DNA of 64,000 nucleotides, taken from contig NZ_OGTP01000025.1 of NCBI RefSeq assembly GCF_900258035.1, positions 1 to 64,000 of the forward strand, in the 5' to 3' direction. Below are positions 19,789 through 28,232 of this stretch, one piece after another. The stretch's first letter is position 1, and every line of letters starts with the position of its first letter. The position numbers were made by a program, and so were the translations under genes. Source of the DNA: Caballeronia novacaledonica (GTDB taxonomy: Bacteria; Pseudomonadota; Gammaproteobacteria; Burkholderiales; Burkholderiaceae). The notes beneath the pieces are model-generated. The model saw nothing but the letters and a program-made list of their open reading frames with translations, was not told the DNA's origin and did no database searches.

Positions 19789-19870
19789 TTCAACGTTGCT
19801 CGAGTTGTGGGGTGTATGCCGGCGCTTTCTGCGGAAGCGCCTGGAATGCGGGCCGCGCCCGTCGCCGGAT

Positions 19871-21301
19871 TCAGGCTGGCGTCTTGCCGTCCAGTTCGGC
19901 GACGAGCGTCTGCACCCAGTCGTCGGGAATGATCGGCTGGTGATACGTGCATTCCGGCGACGTCACGGTGGAACCGTGGAGACGGCCATCGGGAATCAGG
20001 ACCATGTCGCCGGGATGCATGTCGAGCTGCATGCCGACGTTGCCCCAGAACAGCATGTCGCCTTCCTGGATCGTCACGAGGCGATGGTCGTTATGCACAT
20101 GCGTCGTCGAGCACATCTCCAGCGGTTCGACGAAGGTTTCGCGATCGATGTCCGGGCACTCCGCATCGATGCGCTTGCTGATGCGATGCGCGAACTCGAC
20201 ATAGCGGCGAATGGCCGAGAGCCAGCGCAGTTGCTCGCCGAGATCCCAGCGTCCGCGCTCCGCGATGCGTTCGCCCGCCACGACGCCCTGCACACCCTGT
20301 GCGACGGCCGCATCGCCGTAACGTTGCGCGGCCTCGCCGAACGCGCGCGTGAAGCGTGCGGCCAGTTCCGCGCGGCGCGCGGCGGGATCGGCGGGCTTGC
20401 GGCCCGTCGGCTGAAGATGCGCGCACGCCCGCTCCAGCCCGATGCCGAACGCGAGCCACTCCGCCTCTGCCGCGAACGCGGCCCCGACGAACGCGAACGC
20501 GCGATCCGGCCGGCGCGCGAGCGCATAGAGCAGATTGCACTTGGCGAGGCTCGTCGGCAGATAGAACTGCCAGTACGCGTGCTGCTCGCGCGTCAGTCCG
20601 ACGAAGCTCGCGATGCGCTTCAGCAAGGCATCGTCGGGCAGGTCGCCGTCGAGCGTCGGGCGCGCATCGGCGGGCACGAAGTCCATGAGACCGCCCGCAT
20701 TCGCGCGCGCGAACGCACGGCGCTTCGATACCGCGAGCGCCCAGCGCTGAACCATGATGAAGCGCAAGCCCTCTTCGAGATAATCGTTGCGCATGAGGCG
20801 CGCGAAGCTCGCTTCCCAGAACGCGCTTTCCTCGTCGACGATGCCCGCGAGACGCGCCGCCGCCGCATCGAGGCTTACGGCGGCATCGGCGTCGAGTGCG
20901 AGATAGTCGAATGCATACGCTTCGAGAAACGGCGCGATCTGCGCGCCGAGCGCGCGCGTGCCGTCGCGATAGAAATCGATGTAGCGCGCCCACTCGCCGG
21001 CATCCGGCGACTTCGGCAGGCGCGCGACATCGAGCTCGTAGATCGACATCAGCGTACGGTTCGAGGCGAGCGCCGGCAGACGGCTCACGTTGTGGCTGCG
21101 CACCGGCTTTCTGAACTTGAGGAATTCGAAGTCCTCGGGACGCAAAGGCCGGCGATGATAATCGCCGTCGAGCACGAGCTCGTCGACTGTCGCGCTGCGA
21201 AACGGCGTCGCGGCGGCGAACTGTTTGATGAGCGAGAGATAGTGCTCGCTCTGCCCGTCGAACGACGAGAAATCGAAAAGCGGTGGCACGGCCAGCGTCA
21301 T
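19871..21301 (-). CDS. Heme-oxygenase-like/cupin two-domain oxygenase, predicted N-N bond or N-oxidation enzyme
   Basis: A 476-residue cytoplasmic protein. The helical central part (about 120-370) has the character of heme-oxygenase-like diiron oxidases, with acidic and His-containing helices such as DEESAFWE, HAYWQFYLP and EAEWLAFG. Residues 397-476 form a small cupin with a THVH metal motif (His401, His403) and a later LHG (His442). An HO-like domain followed by a cupin is the architecture of SznF, which N-oxidises an arginine derivative and forms the N-N bond of streptozotocin. Together with the adjacent YqcI/YcgG gene, this suggests synthesis of a C-diazeniumdiolate residue (graminine, reported to derive from arginine) for loading by A1 and A3. 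The ATG at 21301 is preceded by AAAGGA; an open frame continues upstream across two other genes but is not coding. The diiron ligands are not assigned residue by residue. Confidence 0.85.
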   Translation of the reverse strand: MTLAVPPLFDFSSFDGQSEHYLSLIKQFAAATPFRSATVDELVLDGDYHRRPLRPEDFEFLKFRKPVRSHNVSRLPALASNRTLMSIYELDVARLPKSPDAGEWARYIDFYRDGTRALGAQIAPFLEAYAFDYLALDADAAVSLDAAAARLAGIVDEESAFWEASFARLMRNDYLEEGLRFIMVQRWALAVSKRRAFARANAGGLMDFVPADARPTLDGDLPDDALLKRIASFVGLTREQHAYWQFYLPTSLAKCNLLYALARRPDRAFAFVGAAFAAEAEWLAFGIGLERACAHLQPTGRKPADPAARRAELAARFTRAFGEAAQRYGDAAVAQGVQGVVAGERIAERGRWDLGEQLRWLSAIRRYVEFAHRISKRIDAECPDIDRETFVEPLEMCSTTHVHNDHRLVTIQEGDMLFWGNVGMQLDMHPGDMVLIPDGRLHGSTVTSPECTYHQPIIPDDWVQTLVAELDGKTPA

Positions 21302-21351
21302 GATGTGAATGTCCTTTGCTTGTATGAGTCTTTGCGGTTTGGCGTGAGCCT

Positions 21352-22314
21352 TCAGCCCGTCATGGCGACGAGCACGCGCCGCCTGCCCTTGAACGGCGCG
21401 CGTCCGTGCGACATCAGCACGTTGTCGAGCGCGAGCAGATCGCCCGGCTGCCATGCGAACGCGAGCATGGTGTCGCGATACACGGCGCGAATCTCGTCGA
21501 GCGTCGCGGGTTCGATCGGCGTGCCGTCGCCGTAGAACGTGTTGCGCGGCAGCCTGTCTTCGTCGACGACTTCGAGCAGCGCGTCGCGCACATCGACGGG
21601 CAGGTTCGACACATGGAACAGATGCGCCTGGTTGAACCACACGGTCTCGCCGGTCAGCGGATGACGCAGCTCGGACTGGCACACCTGACGCGTGCGCAGC
21701 GCGTCGCCGTCGTCGAGCCATTCGCAGGCGATGCGATTCGCGCGGCAATAGCGCTCCACTTCGGCGCGATCGCTCGTACCGAAAACCTGCTCCCACGGCA
21801 GATCGAGTCCGTTGCCGTAGTTGCGCACGTACATGATCTGCCGCTCGGCGAAGCGCCGCCGCAGCGCGGGATCGAGCCGCCGATACACGGCGCGGCTGTC
21901 GGCCACGGGCGTCGCGCCGTTTTCTTCCGCCGCGGTTTCGCAGTAGAAGAAGATCGATGCGGGCCAGCGCAGCGTGTACGACTGCTCGTTGTGCTGGTCG
22001 ATCCATTGATCCGCGGGATATTCCGTCGACGAGAACACGCCCTTGCCGATCTTGCTGCGCGGCGTCGAGCCGAATTCGTAGGCGTGCAGCGTCGGCCCGA
22101 AGCGCGACGCGATATCGTCGAGGCCGTCGGCGCCGAGTGCATCGAAGCCGCGCAGCAGCACGCCGCCGAATTCCCGCATGCCGCGCTCGATGCGCGGCTG
22201 CAACGCGGGCATGAACGCGTCGAGCGGGCCGCCATCCTTCGGGCGAAGTTCCAGCACGCGCGTGCCGTTGCACTCGATCGCGCGCTCGTCCGTGGTGTTG
22301 ATCACAGCGTCCAT
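21352..22314 (-). CDS. TauD/TfdA-family Fe(II)/2-oxoglutarate dioxygenase, predicted aspartyl beta-hydroxylase (SyrP-like)
   Basis: A 320-residue protein of the TauD/TfdA superfamily. The facial-triad motif is visible as HNE (His108, Glu110), with the distal His303 in LMSHGRAPF and a basic cluster (Arg311-313) for 2-oxoglutarate. SyrP-type members hydroxylate Asp held on an NRPS carrier. Since the first A domain of the FAAL-NRPS carries an Asp-like code, the likely product is beta-hydroxyaspartate, a bidentate iron ligand. The 5' end overlaps the thioesterase stop by 13 bp, so the two genes are translated from one message. Free-amino-acid hydroxylation cannot be excluded. Confidence 0.88.
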   Translation of the reverse strand: MDAVINTTDERAIECNGTRVLELRPKDGGPLDAFMPALQPRIERGMREFGGVLLRGFDALGADGLDDIASRFGPTLHAYEFGSTPRSKIGKGVFSSTEYPADQWIDQHNEQSYTLRWPASIFFYCETAAEENGATPVADSRAVYRRLDPALRRRFAERQIMYVRNYGNGLDLPWEQVFGTSDRAEVERYCRANRIACEWLDDGDALRTRQVCQSELRHPLTGETVWFNQAHLFHVSNLPVDVRDALLEVVDEDRLPRNTFYGDGTPIEPATLDEIRAVYRDTMLAFAWQPGDLLALDNVLMSHGRAPFKGRRRVLVAMTG

Positions 22315-23078
22315 GTTTCGCAGTCAGGTTGCATTGCGCCGGCATCGGCAAGTGATGCTTCGACGATCGCCAGCACGCCGCTCGATTGCTCGTCGAGGTA
22401 GAAATGCCCGCCGTCGAAGTCGTGCACCGTGCAGCGGCCGCGCGTTTCATCGGCCCAGGCGGCGACGTCGTCACGATTCGCGGTCGCGCTGTCGTCCCGG
22501 CCGATGAACACGTCGATCGGACACGGCAGCGGCCCGGCATGCGCGCGCGCGGGATACGTGCCGCACAAGTGAAAGTCCGCGCGCAGCACGGGCAGCATGA
22601 AATCGATGAACTCGCGGTCGTTCAGCAGCGCTTCGTGCGTGCCGCCCAGTTCGCGCAACCGCGCGATCATCGCCTCGCGTGTACAGGTGAGCCAGTGCGT
22701 CTCGCGCACACGCCGCGAAGGCGCGATGCACGCCGACACGCCGAACCACACGGGCTGTTTTCCGGTGCGCCGTTCGATCTCACGGATCAACGCCACGCCG
22801 GCCAGCGCGCCCATGCTATGACCCATCACCGCGAAGGGAACGTTTGCGTCGAGCTCGGAGAGAACGCGCGTTGCGAGTGCGTCGGTCAATTCCGGCCAGC
22901 GCGTGAGCGGCGCGAGCGCGCGCTGTGCGCCGTGACCGGGCAAGTCCTGCGGCAGCACGCGTGCGCGCGTCGCGAGCGCTTGCGGCCAGTGCCGGTACAG
23001 CAGCGCGTTGCCGCCCGCGTGCGGCAGACAGATCAGCGACACGGGCTTCGCGCGCGCGCCGTCGATGACAGCGGCCAT
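22302..23078 (-). CDS. Type II (editing) thioesterase
   Basis: A 258-residue alpha/beta hydrolase of the GrsT/TesA type. The nucleophile motif GHSMG gives Ser88, the oxyanion region is LPHAGGN (near 19-25) and the catalytic histidine is in GGHFYL (His225). Stand-alone thioesterases of this family hydrolyse misloaded or stalled groups from NRPS carrier domains. It starts 3 bp after the mbtH stop and overlaps the dioxygenase gene by 13 bp, so it is inside the siderophore operon. Its length is typical of the family and nothing is missing. Confidence 0.93.
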   Translation of the reverse strand: MAAVIDGARAKPVSLICLPHAGGNALLYRHWPQALATRARVLPQDLPGHGAQRALAPLTRWPELTDALATRVLSELDANVPFAVMGHSMGALAGVALIREIERRTGKQPVWFGVSACIAPSRRVRETHWLTCTREAMIARLRELGGTHEALLNDREFIDFMLPVLRADFHLCGTYPARAHAGPLPCPIDVFIGRDDSATANRDDVAAWADETRGRCTVHDFDGGHFYLDEQSSGVLAIVEASLADAGAMQPDCETWTL

Positions 23079-23081
23079 CGC

Positions 23082-23318
23082 TCAGTCCGCCGGCTGCCGG
23101 GCCTGGCGCGCTGCGTCCTCGGCCATCTGCTTGCGCAGGCTCAGCGGGCGCATGTCGGTCCAGACCGTGTCGATCCAGGCCAGACATTCTTCCTTTTTCC
23201 CCGACTTGCCGGCCTCGCGCCAGCCCGGCGGAATCGCCTTGAAGTCCGGCCAGATCGAGTACTGCTCTTCATCGTTCATCACGACGTGGAAGACCGCGTT
23301 GTCATCGCCCCAACTCAT
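23082..23318 (-). CDS. mbtH: MbtH-family NRPS accessory protein
   Basis: A 78-residue protein with the full MbtH signature: N-x-E-x-Q-x-S-x-W-P (NDEEQYSIWP), PPGW, and the C-terminal WTDMRPLSLR. MbtH proteins bind the N-terminal subdomain of certain NRPS adenylation domains and are needed for their folding or activity. It is the first gene of the biosynthetic operon; ATG 23318 follows AAGGGAG. Its presence implies that at least one A domain here depends on it. Confidence 0.96.
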   Translation of the reverse strand: MSWGDDNAVFHVVMNDEEQYSIWPDFKAIPPGWREAGKSGKKEECLAWIDTVWTDMRPLSLRKQMAEDAARQARQPAD

Positions 23319-23350
23319 TGCCTGCTCCCTTGTAAAGGCTTTTCCAGTGT

Positions 23351-23369
23351 GTGATTAAGAATCATTCAA
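23351..23369 (-). promoter_or_regulatory. Candidate Fur box upstream of mbtH
   Basis: The sequence GATTAAGAATCATTCAAG matches the 19-bp Fur consensus at 11 positions by my count, including the AATCATT core. It lies 33-51 bp upstream of the mbtH start codon, in the expected place for iron repression of the biosynthetic operon. I could not identify a convincing extracytoplasmic-sigma promoter of the OrbS/PvdS kind. Confidence 0.55.
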
Positions 23370-23603
23370 GGTTGTGACGCCGTCGTGAACTGAAAATCGA
23401 CGGCCGTTCTCGTCCTTGGCAGCGCCCAACCTTTATAAAAGCTTACACTTTGTAAACGCGAATGGTTCCTATTTAGACGTCGAAAGTTAGTGCCCGCCCC
23501 TTCGGATGTCAAGACTTTTTGTGCGAAATCGATTTCCATTCCGCTGAAAAGGGCCGCTCGGACCCGCGAAATCGAACGTTCGGTCGGCAGCGCGTTTTGC
23601 TTG

Positions 23604-23632
23604 TTTGCCGATAAATGAGAATTGTTTATACT
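23604..23632 (+). promoter_or_regulatory. Candidate macA promoter overlapped by a Fur box
   Basis: A Fur-like sequence AAATGAGAATTGTTTAT (23613-23629) resembles the Burkholderia/Pseudomonas Fur sites of the ATGAGAAT type. A -10-like TATACT (23627-23632) overlaps its edge, with a weak -35 (TTTGCC, 23604-23609) 17 bp upstream. The site is about 80 bp before the macA ATG, so exporter genes are probably iron-repressed together with the biosynthetic genes. Confidence 0.55.
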
Positions 23633-23711
23633 CAGCGGCCGACGGAAATTCGCGGTCCGAATCTGCCATGCAGCGCGAATCCCGACGCCCCTTCCTTCAT
23701 TCGAACATTCA

Positions 23712-24893
23712 ATGAGACGCCTGACACGCGGATCCCTTCGGTTACTTCTGTTGCTCGCCGCTCCCTGCCTCGCCCTTCTGTTCTGGGCGCTGCTCTTTCG
23801 GACTACGGAGCAAATCGATACGGTGCAAATCGCGCGTGGCGATATCGAATCGAGCGTCGCCGCATTGGGCACGCTGCAGCCGCATAGCTATGTCGACATC
23901 GGTTCGCAGGCGTCAGGAGAAATTCGCCGCATCACCGTGCAGCCGGGCGATATCGTGAAGAAGGGGCAACTGCTCGTCGAAATCGATCCGAGCGTGCAGC
24001 AGGCCAAATTCGACGTGGACCGCTCCGCGCTCACGAGCCTGCGCGCGAAGCTCGTGGGCGAAGAAGCGAAGCTCGTGTTCGCGCAGCATCAGTACGAGCG
24101 CCAGCGGCGCATGACGGCGGAAGGCTCCACGCGCGACGAAGACGTGCAAAGCGCGTATGCGGCGCTGCAATCGTCGCGGGCGACCATCGACGACTTGCGC
24201 GCGGAGATCGAGGGCGCGCGCGCCACGTTGCTGGGCGACGAAGCGCAACTCGGCTACACGAAGATCTACGCGCCGATGGCCGGCACCATCGTCACGCTCG
24301 ATGCGCGCGAAGGCCAGACGCTCAACGCGACGTATCAGACGCCGGTCATCCTGCGTATCGCCGATCTCTCGACGATGACCGTCTGGACGCAAGTCTCCGA
24401 AGCCGACGTCCTGAAAGTGACGCCCGGCATGCCGGTCTATTTCACGACGCTCGGCGCCGATCGCCGCTGGACGGGCGCGGTGCGGCAGATCCTGCCCGCG
24501 CCGCCGAACGCGGTGGTGCCATCGAACGATCAGCAGGCATCGCCCGCCGCCAACGCGATCAACACCGGCAAGGTCGTGCTCTACACCGTGCTCTTCGACG
24601 TGCGGAACGAGGGTAAGCAACTGATGCCGCAAATGAGCGCGCAAGTGTTTTTCGTGGCGCAACAGGCGCACGACGTGGTGATCGCGCCCTTGTCGGCGAT
24701 CGCGCCCGTCGCCGGATCGAACGATCTCTACACCGCGCAGGTGCTCGAAAACGGGCGTGCGGTCACGCGGCAGATTCGCGTCGGCGTGCGCGACCGCCTC
24801 AACGCGGAAGTGCGCTCGGGTCTCGCGCCGGGCGAGCTGCTCGTCACCGGCATCCGGCGCGCGCGCGCCGCCGAGGGCAAGTTCCAATGGTGA
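23712..24893 (+). CDS. macA: MacA-like periplasmic adaptor (membrane fusion protein)
   Basis: A 393-residue HlyD/MacA-type adaptor with one N-terminal membrane anchor (LLLLLAAPCLALLFWALLF), a biotinyl-lipoyl-like domain (GEIRRITVQPGDIVKKGQLLVEID), a periplasmic helical hairpin (about 95-180) and beta-barrel domains (YAPMAGTIVTLDAREGQ). Adaptors of this type connect a MacB ATPase to an outer-membrane channel. I start at ATG 23712, which places the transmembrane segment near the N-terminus; a longer TTG-started frame from 23622 would run through the Fur box. The stop overlaps macB by 7 bp. Divergent placement next to the NRPS operon suggests siderophore secretion, as for PvdR of PvdRT-OpmQ. Confidence 0.93.
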   Translation: MRRLTRGSLRLLLLLAAPCLALLFWALLFRTTEQIDTVQIARGDIESSVAALGTLQPHSYVDIGSQASGEIRRITVQPGDIVKKGQLLVEIDPSVQQAKFDVDRSALTSLRAKLVGEEAKLVFAQHQYERQRRMTAEGSTRDEDVQSAYAALQSSRATIDDLRAEIEGARATLLGDEAQLGYTKIYAPMAGTIVTLDAREGQTLNATYQTPVILRIADLSTMTVWTQVSEADVLKVTPGMPVYFTTLGADRRWTGAVRQILPAPPNAVVPSNDQQASPAANAINTGKVVLYTVLFDVRNEGKQLMPQMSAQVFFVAQQAHDVVIAPLSAIAPVAGSNDLYTAQVLENGRAVTRQIRVGVRDRLNAEVRSGLAPGELLVTGIRRARAAEGKFQW

Positions 24894-26851
24894 CGCCGCT
24901 CATCGAACTGGGCGACGTGCGCAAGTCGTACGGCGGCGGCGGCGAAGAGCCGCCCGTCGACGTGCTGCGCGGCGTGTCCCTGTCGATCCAAGCGGGCGAG
25001 TTCGTCGCGATCGTCGGGGCGTCGGGGTCGGGCAAGTCGACGCTCATGCATATCCTCGGCTGTCTCGACCGGCCTTCGTCGGGACGCTACCGTTTTGCGG
25101 GCAAGGACGTGACGAGCTTCAACGCCGACGAACTCGCGTGGCTGCGCCGCGAAGCGTTCGGCTTCGTGTTTCAGGGCTATCACCTGATCGCGACGGAATC
25201 GGCGCGCGAAAACGTGGAAGTTCCGGCGATCTATTCCGGCGCGACTCCGGACGCGCGCCGCGCGCGCGCGACGGAACTGCTTTCGCGCCTCGGGCTCGGC
25301 GAGCGGCTCGATCATCGGCCGAATCAGCTTTCGGGCGGGCAGCAGCAGCGCGTATCGATCGGGCGCGCGCTGATGAACGGCGGCCACATTCTGCTCGCCG
25401 ACGAACCCACGGGCGCGCTCGATTCGAAGAGCGGCGCGGAAGTCATGGCGCTGCTCGGCGAACTGTCCGATGCCGGTCACACGATCATCCTCATCACGCA
25501 CGACCGGCAGGTCGCCGCGAAGGCGCGGCGCATGATCGAGATTCGCGACGGGCAGATCGTCGCCGATTCGGCCAGCGACCACGCAAGCGAACGCCCGCGC
25601 CCCGGCGTGCTCGACGCGACGGCGCTGCTCGCGTCGATGTCCAGAGGCGCGTCGCACACCGCGTCCCTGCTCGCGGACGTGCACGAAGCGCTGCGCGCCG
25701 CGTGGCGCGTCGTGTGGAACAACCGCTTTCGCACGCTGTTGACGCTGCTCGGGATCATCATCGGCGTGGCGTCGGTGATCGTGATGCTCGCGATCGGGCG
25801 CGGCGCGGAACGCGAGGTGATCGCGAAGCTGGCGAGCTTCGGCACGAACCGCATGTACGTGACGCCCGGCGGCGACAATGCGCGCGGTCCGGGCGGCACG
25901 CTCGATCCGGCCGACGTCGAGCGCGTCGCGCACGTGCCGAACGTCGCGGTCGCGATGCCCTTTCTTTCGGGCCAGGTGACGCTGCGCTCCGGCAACGCCG
26001 ATATCCGCACGAGCCTGTGGTCCGTCAGTCCCGACGCCTCGCGCGTGCTGAACTGGAAGCCCGTGCGCGGCGTGTTCTTCGACGCGAACGACGAGCGCAA
26101 TCTCGCCACCGTGGCGCTCATCGGCAAGCGCGTGCGCGAGAAGCTTTTCGGCGAGTCCAATCCTGTCGGCAAACATGTGCTCGTGAACAACGTGCCGTTT
26201 CTCGTGATCGGCGAGCTCGAAGAAAAAGGCGCGACCTCGGGCGATGCCGACGACGACGACGTGATCCTCGTCCCCTATTCCACCGGCAGCCGGCGCGTGC
26301 TCGGCACGACGCATCTGTCGTGGATTTCGGTGCTGATCGATCAGCTCGATCTCGCCGCCGAGACCGCGCAGCAGATCGGCACGATGCTCGAACGCGCGCA
26401 TCACGTGCGCGATTTTCAGATCTACAACCGCGCGGCCTCCGTGAAGGCGCAGAGCGAAACGCAGGACATGCTCACGCTGATGCTCGGTCTGATCGCGGGC
26501 ATTTCGCTGCTCGTGGGCGGCATCGGCGTGATGAACATCATGCTCATGACCGTGAAGGAGCGCACGCGCGAGATCGGCATTCGCATCGCGACGGGCGCGC
26601 GGCAACGCGACATCATGCGCCAGTTCCTCACGGAAGCGACGCTCATATCGGGCATCGGCGGCGCGCTGGGCGTGCTCATCGGCGTGCTGATCGGCGCGGT
26701 GCTGATCGCGGCGAGCGTGCCGACGATCTTCTCCGTGCGCGCGATCCTCGGCGCATTCGCGTGCGCGCTCGTCACCGGGCTGATCTTCGGTTTCATGCCG
26801 GCGCGCAGAGCGGCGCGGCTCGATCCGGTCATTGCCTTGTCGAGCGAGTGA
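24887..26851 (+). CDS. macB: MacB-like ABC transporter (fused ATPase and permease)
   Basis: A 654-residue MacB-family transporter. The N-terminal ATPase (1-240) has Walker A GASGSGKST (44-52), the signature LSGGQQQR (near 148) and Walker B ILLADEPTGALD. A transmembrane helix near 285-305 is followed by a large periplasmic domain, then three C-terminal helices with the FtsX-like motif GGIGVMNIMLMTVKERTREI. These mechanotransmission pumps push substrates from the periplasm through TolC-like channels. It overlaps macA (ATGGTGA) and is followed after 7 bp by the outer-membrane factor, so a complete tripartite system is encoded. The substrate is inferred to be the lipopeptide siderophore. Confidence 0.95.
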   Translation: MVTPLIELGDVRKSYGGGGEEPPVDVLRGVSLSIQAGEFVAIVGASGSGKSTLMHILGCLDRPSSGRYRFAGKDVTSFNADELAWLRREAFGFVFQGYHLIATESARENVEVPAIYSGATPDARRARATELLSRLGLGERLDHRPNQLSGGQQQRVSIGRALMNGGHILLADEPTGALDSKSGAEVMALLGELSDAGHTIILITHDRQVAAKARRMIEIRDGQIVADSASDHASERPRPGVLDATALLASMSRGASHTASLLADVHEALRAAWRVVWNNRFRTLLTLLGIIIGVASVIVMLAIGRGAEREVIAKLASFGTNRMYVTPGGDNARGPGGTLDPADVERVAHVPNVAVAMPFLSGQVTLRSGNADIRTSLWSVSPDASRVLNWKPVRGVFFDANDERNLATVALIGKRVREKLFGESNPVGKHVLVNNVPFLVIGELEEKGATSGDADDDDVILVPYSTGSRRVLGTTHLSWISVLIDQLDLAAETAQQIGTMLERAHHVRDFQIYNRAASVKAQSETQDMLTLMLGLIAGISLLVGGIGVMNIMLMTVKERTREIGIRIATGARQRDIMRQFLTEATLISGIGGALGVLIGVLIGAVLIAASVPTIFSVRAILGAFACALVTGLIFGFMPARRAARLDPVIALSSE

Positions 26852-26858
26852 GGACGCG

Positions 26859-28232
26859 ATGAAACGATTGCTCGTGCTCGCGCTCGTCGTCGCGCTCGGT
26901 GGATGCCTGAGCAATCCGCCGCCGCCCGCGCCCGATGTCGCGGTGCCGGCGACATATCGCTATGCGCCCGATGCGTCGAGCGGCGATTCCGTCACCGCCG
27001 ACTGGTGGCGCCGCTTCGGCAGCGACGAACTGGATCGGCTCGTCGCGCAGGCATCGGCGGGCAATTACGACGTCGCCGCCGCCATCGCGCGCGTGAAGCA
27101 GGCGCGCGCGAACGCACGGATCGCGGGCGCCGCGCGCTTTCCCAACGTCAGCGGATTCGCCGACGCCAGCCGTCAGGGCGGCTTCATGGTCAACGACGAG
27201 CTGCCGAGCGGCAGCGCCTTCGACGCGGGTTTGTCGGCGAGCTACGAGATCGACTTCTGGGGCAAGAATCGCGCAACGAGCGATGCGGCCATCGCGCGCG
27301 TGCGCGCATCCGAGTCGGATCGGGCGACCGTGCAGGTCACGCTCACGGCGGACGTCGCGAACGCATGGCTGCAAACGGTCGCGTTGCGGGAACGCGAAGT
27401 CATCGCCGCGCGCAATCTGGATACGGCGCGCAGCATCCTGCGCAATGTCGAATCGCAGTATCGCGCGGGCTTCGTCACCGCGCTCGACGCCGCGCAGCAG
27501 CGCACGCTCGTGGCATCGCAGCAGCGCGCGATGGCCGCGCTGCATCAGCAGGGCAACGACAGCGAAGCATCGCTCGCCACGCTGCTCGGCGTGCCGTCGT
27601 CGGGCTTCGCCGTCTCGACGCATTCGCTCGATTCGCTGCGGGCGCCCGCCGTCGATACGGGCTTGCCTTCGTCGCTTCTGGTGCGCCGGCCCGACGTGGC
27701 ATCTTCGGAAGCGCAACTCGCCGCCGCGCACGCCGATGTCGCCGCCGCGCGCGCCGCGATGTTTCCGACCGTGACGCTCACGGCATCCGTCGGCACGGGT
27801 GGCGACCGCATCCAGCGCATCTTCGAGAATCCGCTCTATACCGTCGCGGGAGGTTTGACCGCGCCGATCTTCAACGCGGGGGCGCTCGCCGCGGGCCGCG
27901 ATCTCGCGCTCGCGCAACAGGAGGAATTGCTTGCGGCGTACCGGCAGTCGATCGTCGCGGCGTTTTCCGACGTGGAACGCGCGCTCAATGCGAGCGCCGG
28001 CGCGGATGCTCAAACGCAGGCACAGGACGACGAACTGCGCGAGGCGCGCCGCACGCTCGAACTCGCGCAGAGCCGTTATCGCGCGGGCGCGGAGACGGCG
28101 CTCACCGTGCTCGATGCGCAGCGCACGCTCTACGCCGCCGAGGACGAGCACGTGCAACTGCATCTGGCGCGCTTGCAGGCGGCGGTATCGACGTATCGCG
28201 CGCTCGGCGGCGGATGGCGCGCCGTGCCTTAG
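26859..28232 (+). CDS. NodT/OprM-family outer-membrane efflux lipoprotein
   Basis: A 457-residue outer-membrane factor with a lipoprotein signal (LLVLALVVALGGC, lipidated Cys near residue 16) and two OEP repeats. Typical motifs include WWRRFGSDELDRLVAQA, YEIDFWGKNRA and the second-half SRYRAGAETALTVLDAQRTL. It supplies the TolC-like duct for the MacAB pump, as OpmQ does for PvdRT. ATG 26859 follows GAGGA 7 bp after macB; an upstream extension of the frame lacks a signal peptide at its start. The last 4 bp overlap the convergent MOSC gene. Confidence 0.93.
   Translation: MKRLLVLALVVALGGCLSNPPPPAPDVAVPATYRYAPDASSGDSVTADWWRRFGSDELDRLVAQASAGNYDVAAAIARVKQARANARIAGAARFPNVSGFADASRQGGFMVNDELPSGSAFDAGLSASYEIDFWGKNRATSDAAIARVRASESDRATVQVTLTADVANAWLQTVALREREVIAARNLDTARSILRNVESQYRAGFVTALDAAQQRTLVASQQRAMAALHQQGNDSEASLATLLGVPSSGFAVSTHSLDSLRAPAVDTGLPSSLLVRRPDVASSEAQLAAAHADVAAARAAMFPTVTLTASVGTGGDRIQRIFENPLYTVAGGLTAPIFNAGALAAGRDLALAQQEELLAAYRQSIVAAFSDVERALNASAGADAQTQAQDDELREARRTLELAQSRYRAGAETALTVLDAQRTLYAAEDEHVQLHLARLQAAVSTYRALGGGWRAVP

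Noticed and set aside
21302..22540. N-terminal extension of the HO-like/cupin frame
   Set aside because: The extension overlaps the dioxygenase and thioesterase genes in another frame and is Arg-rich; the ATG at 21301 has a good ribosome binding site.
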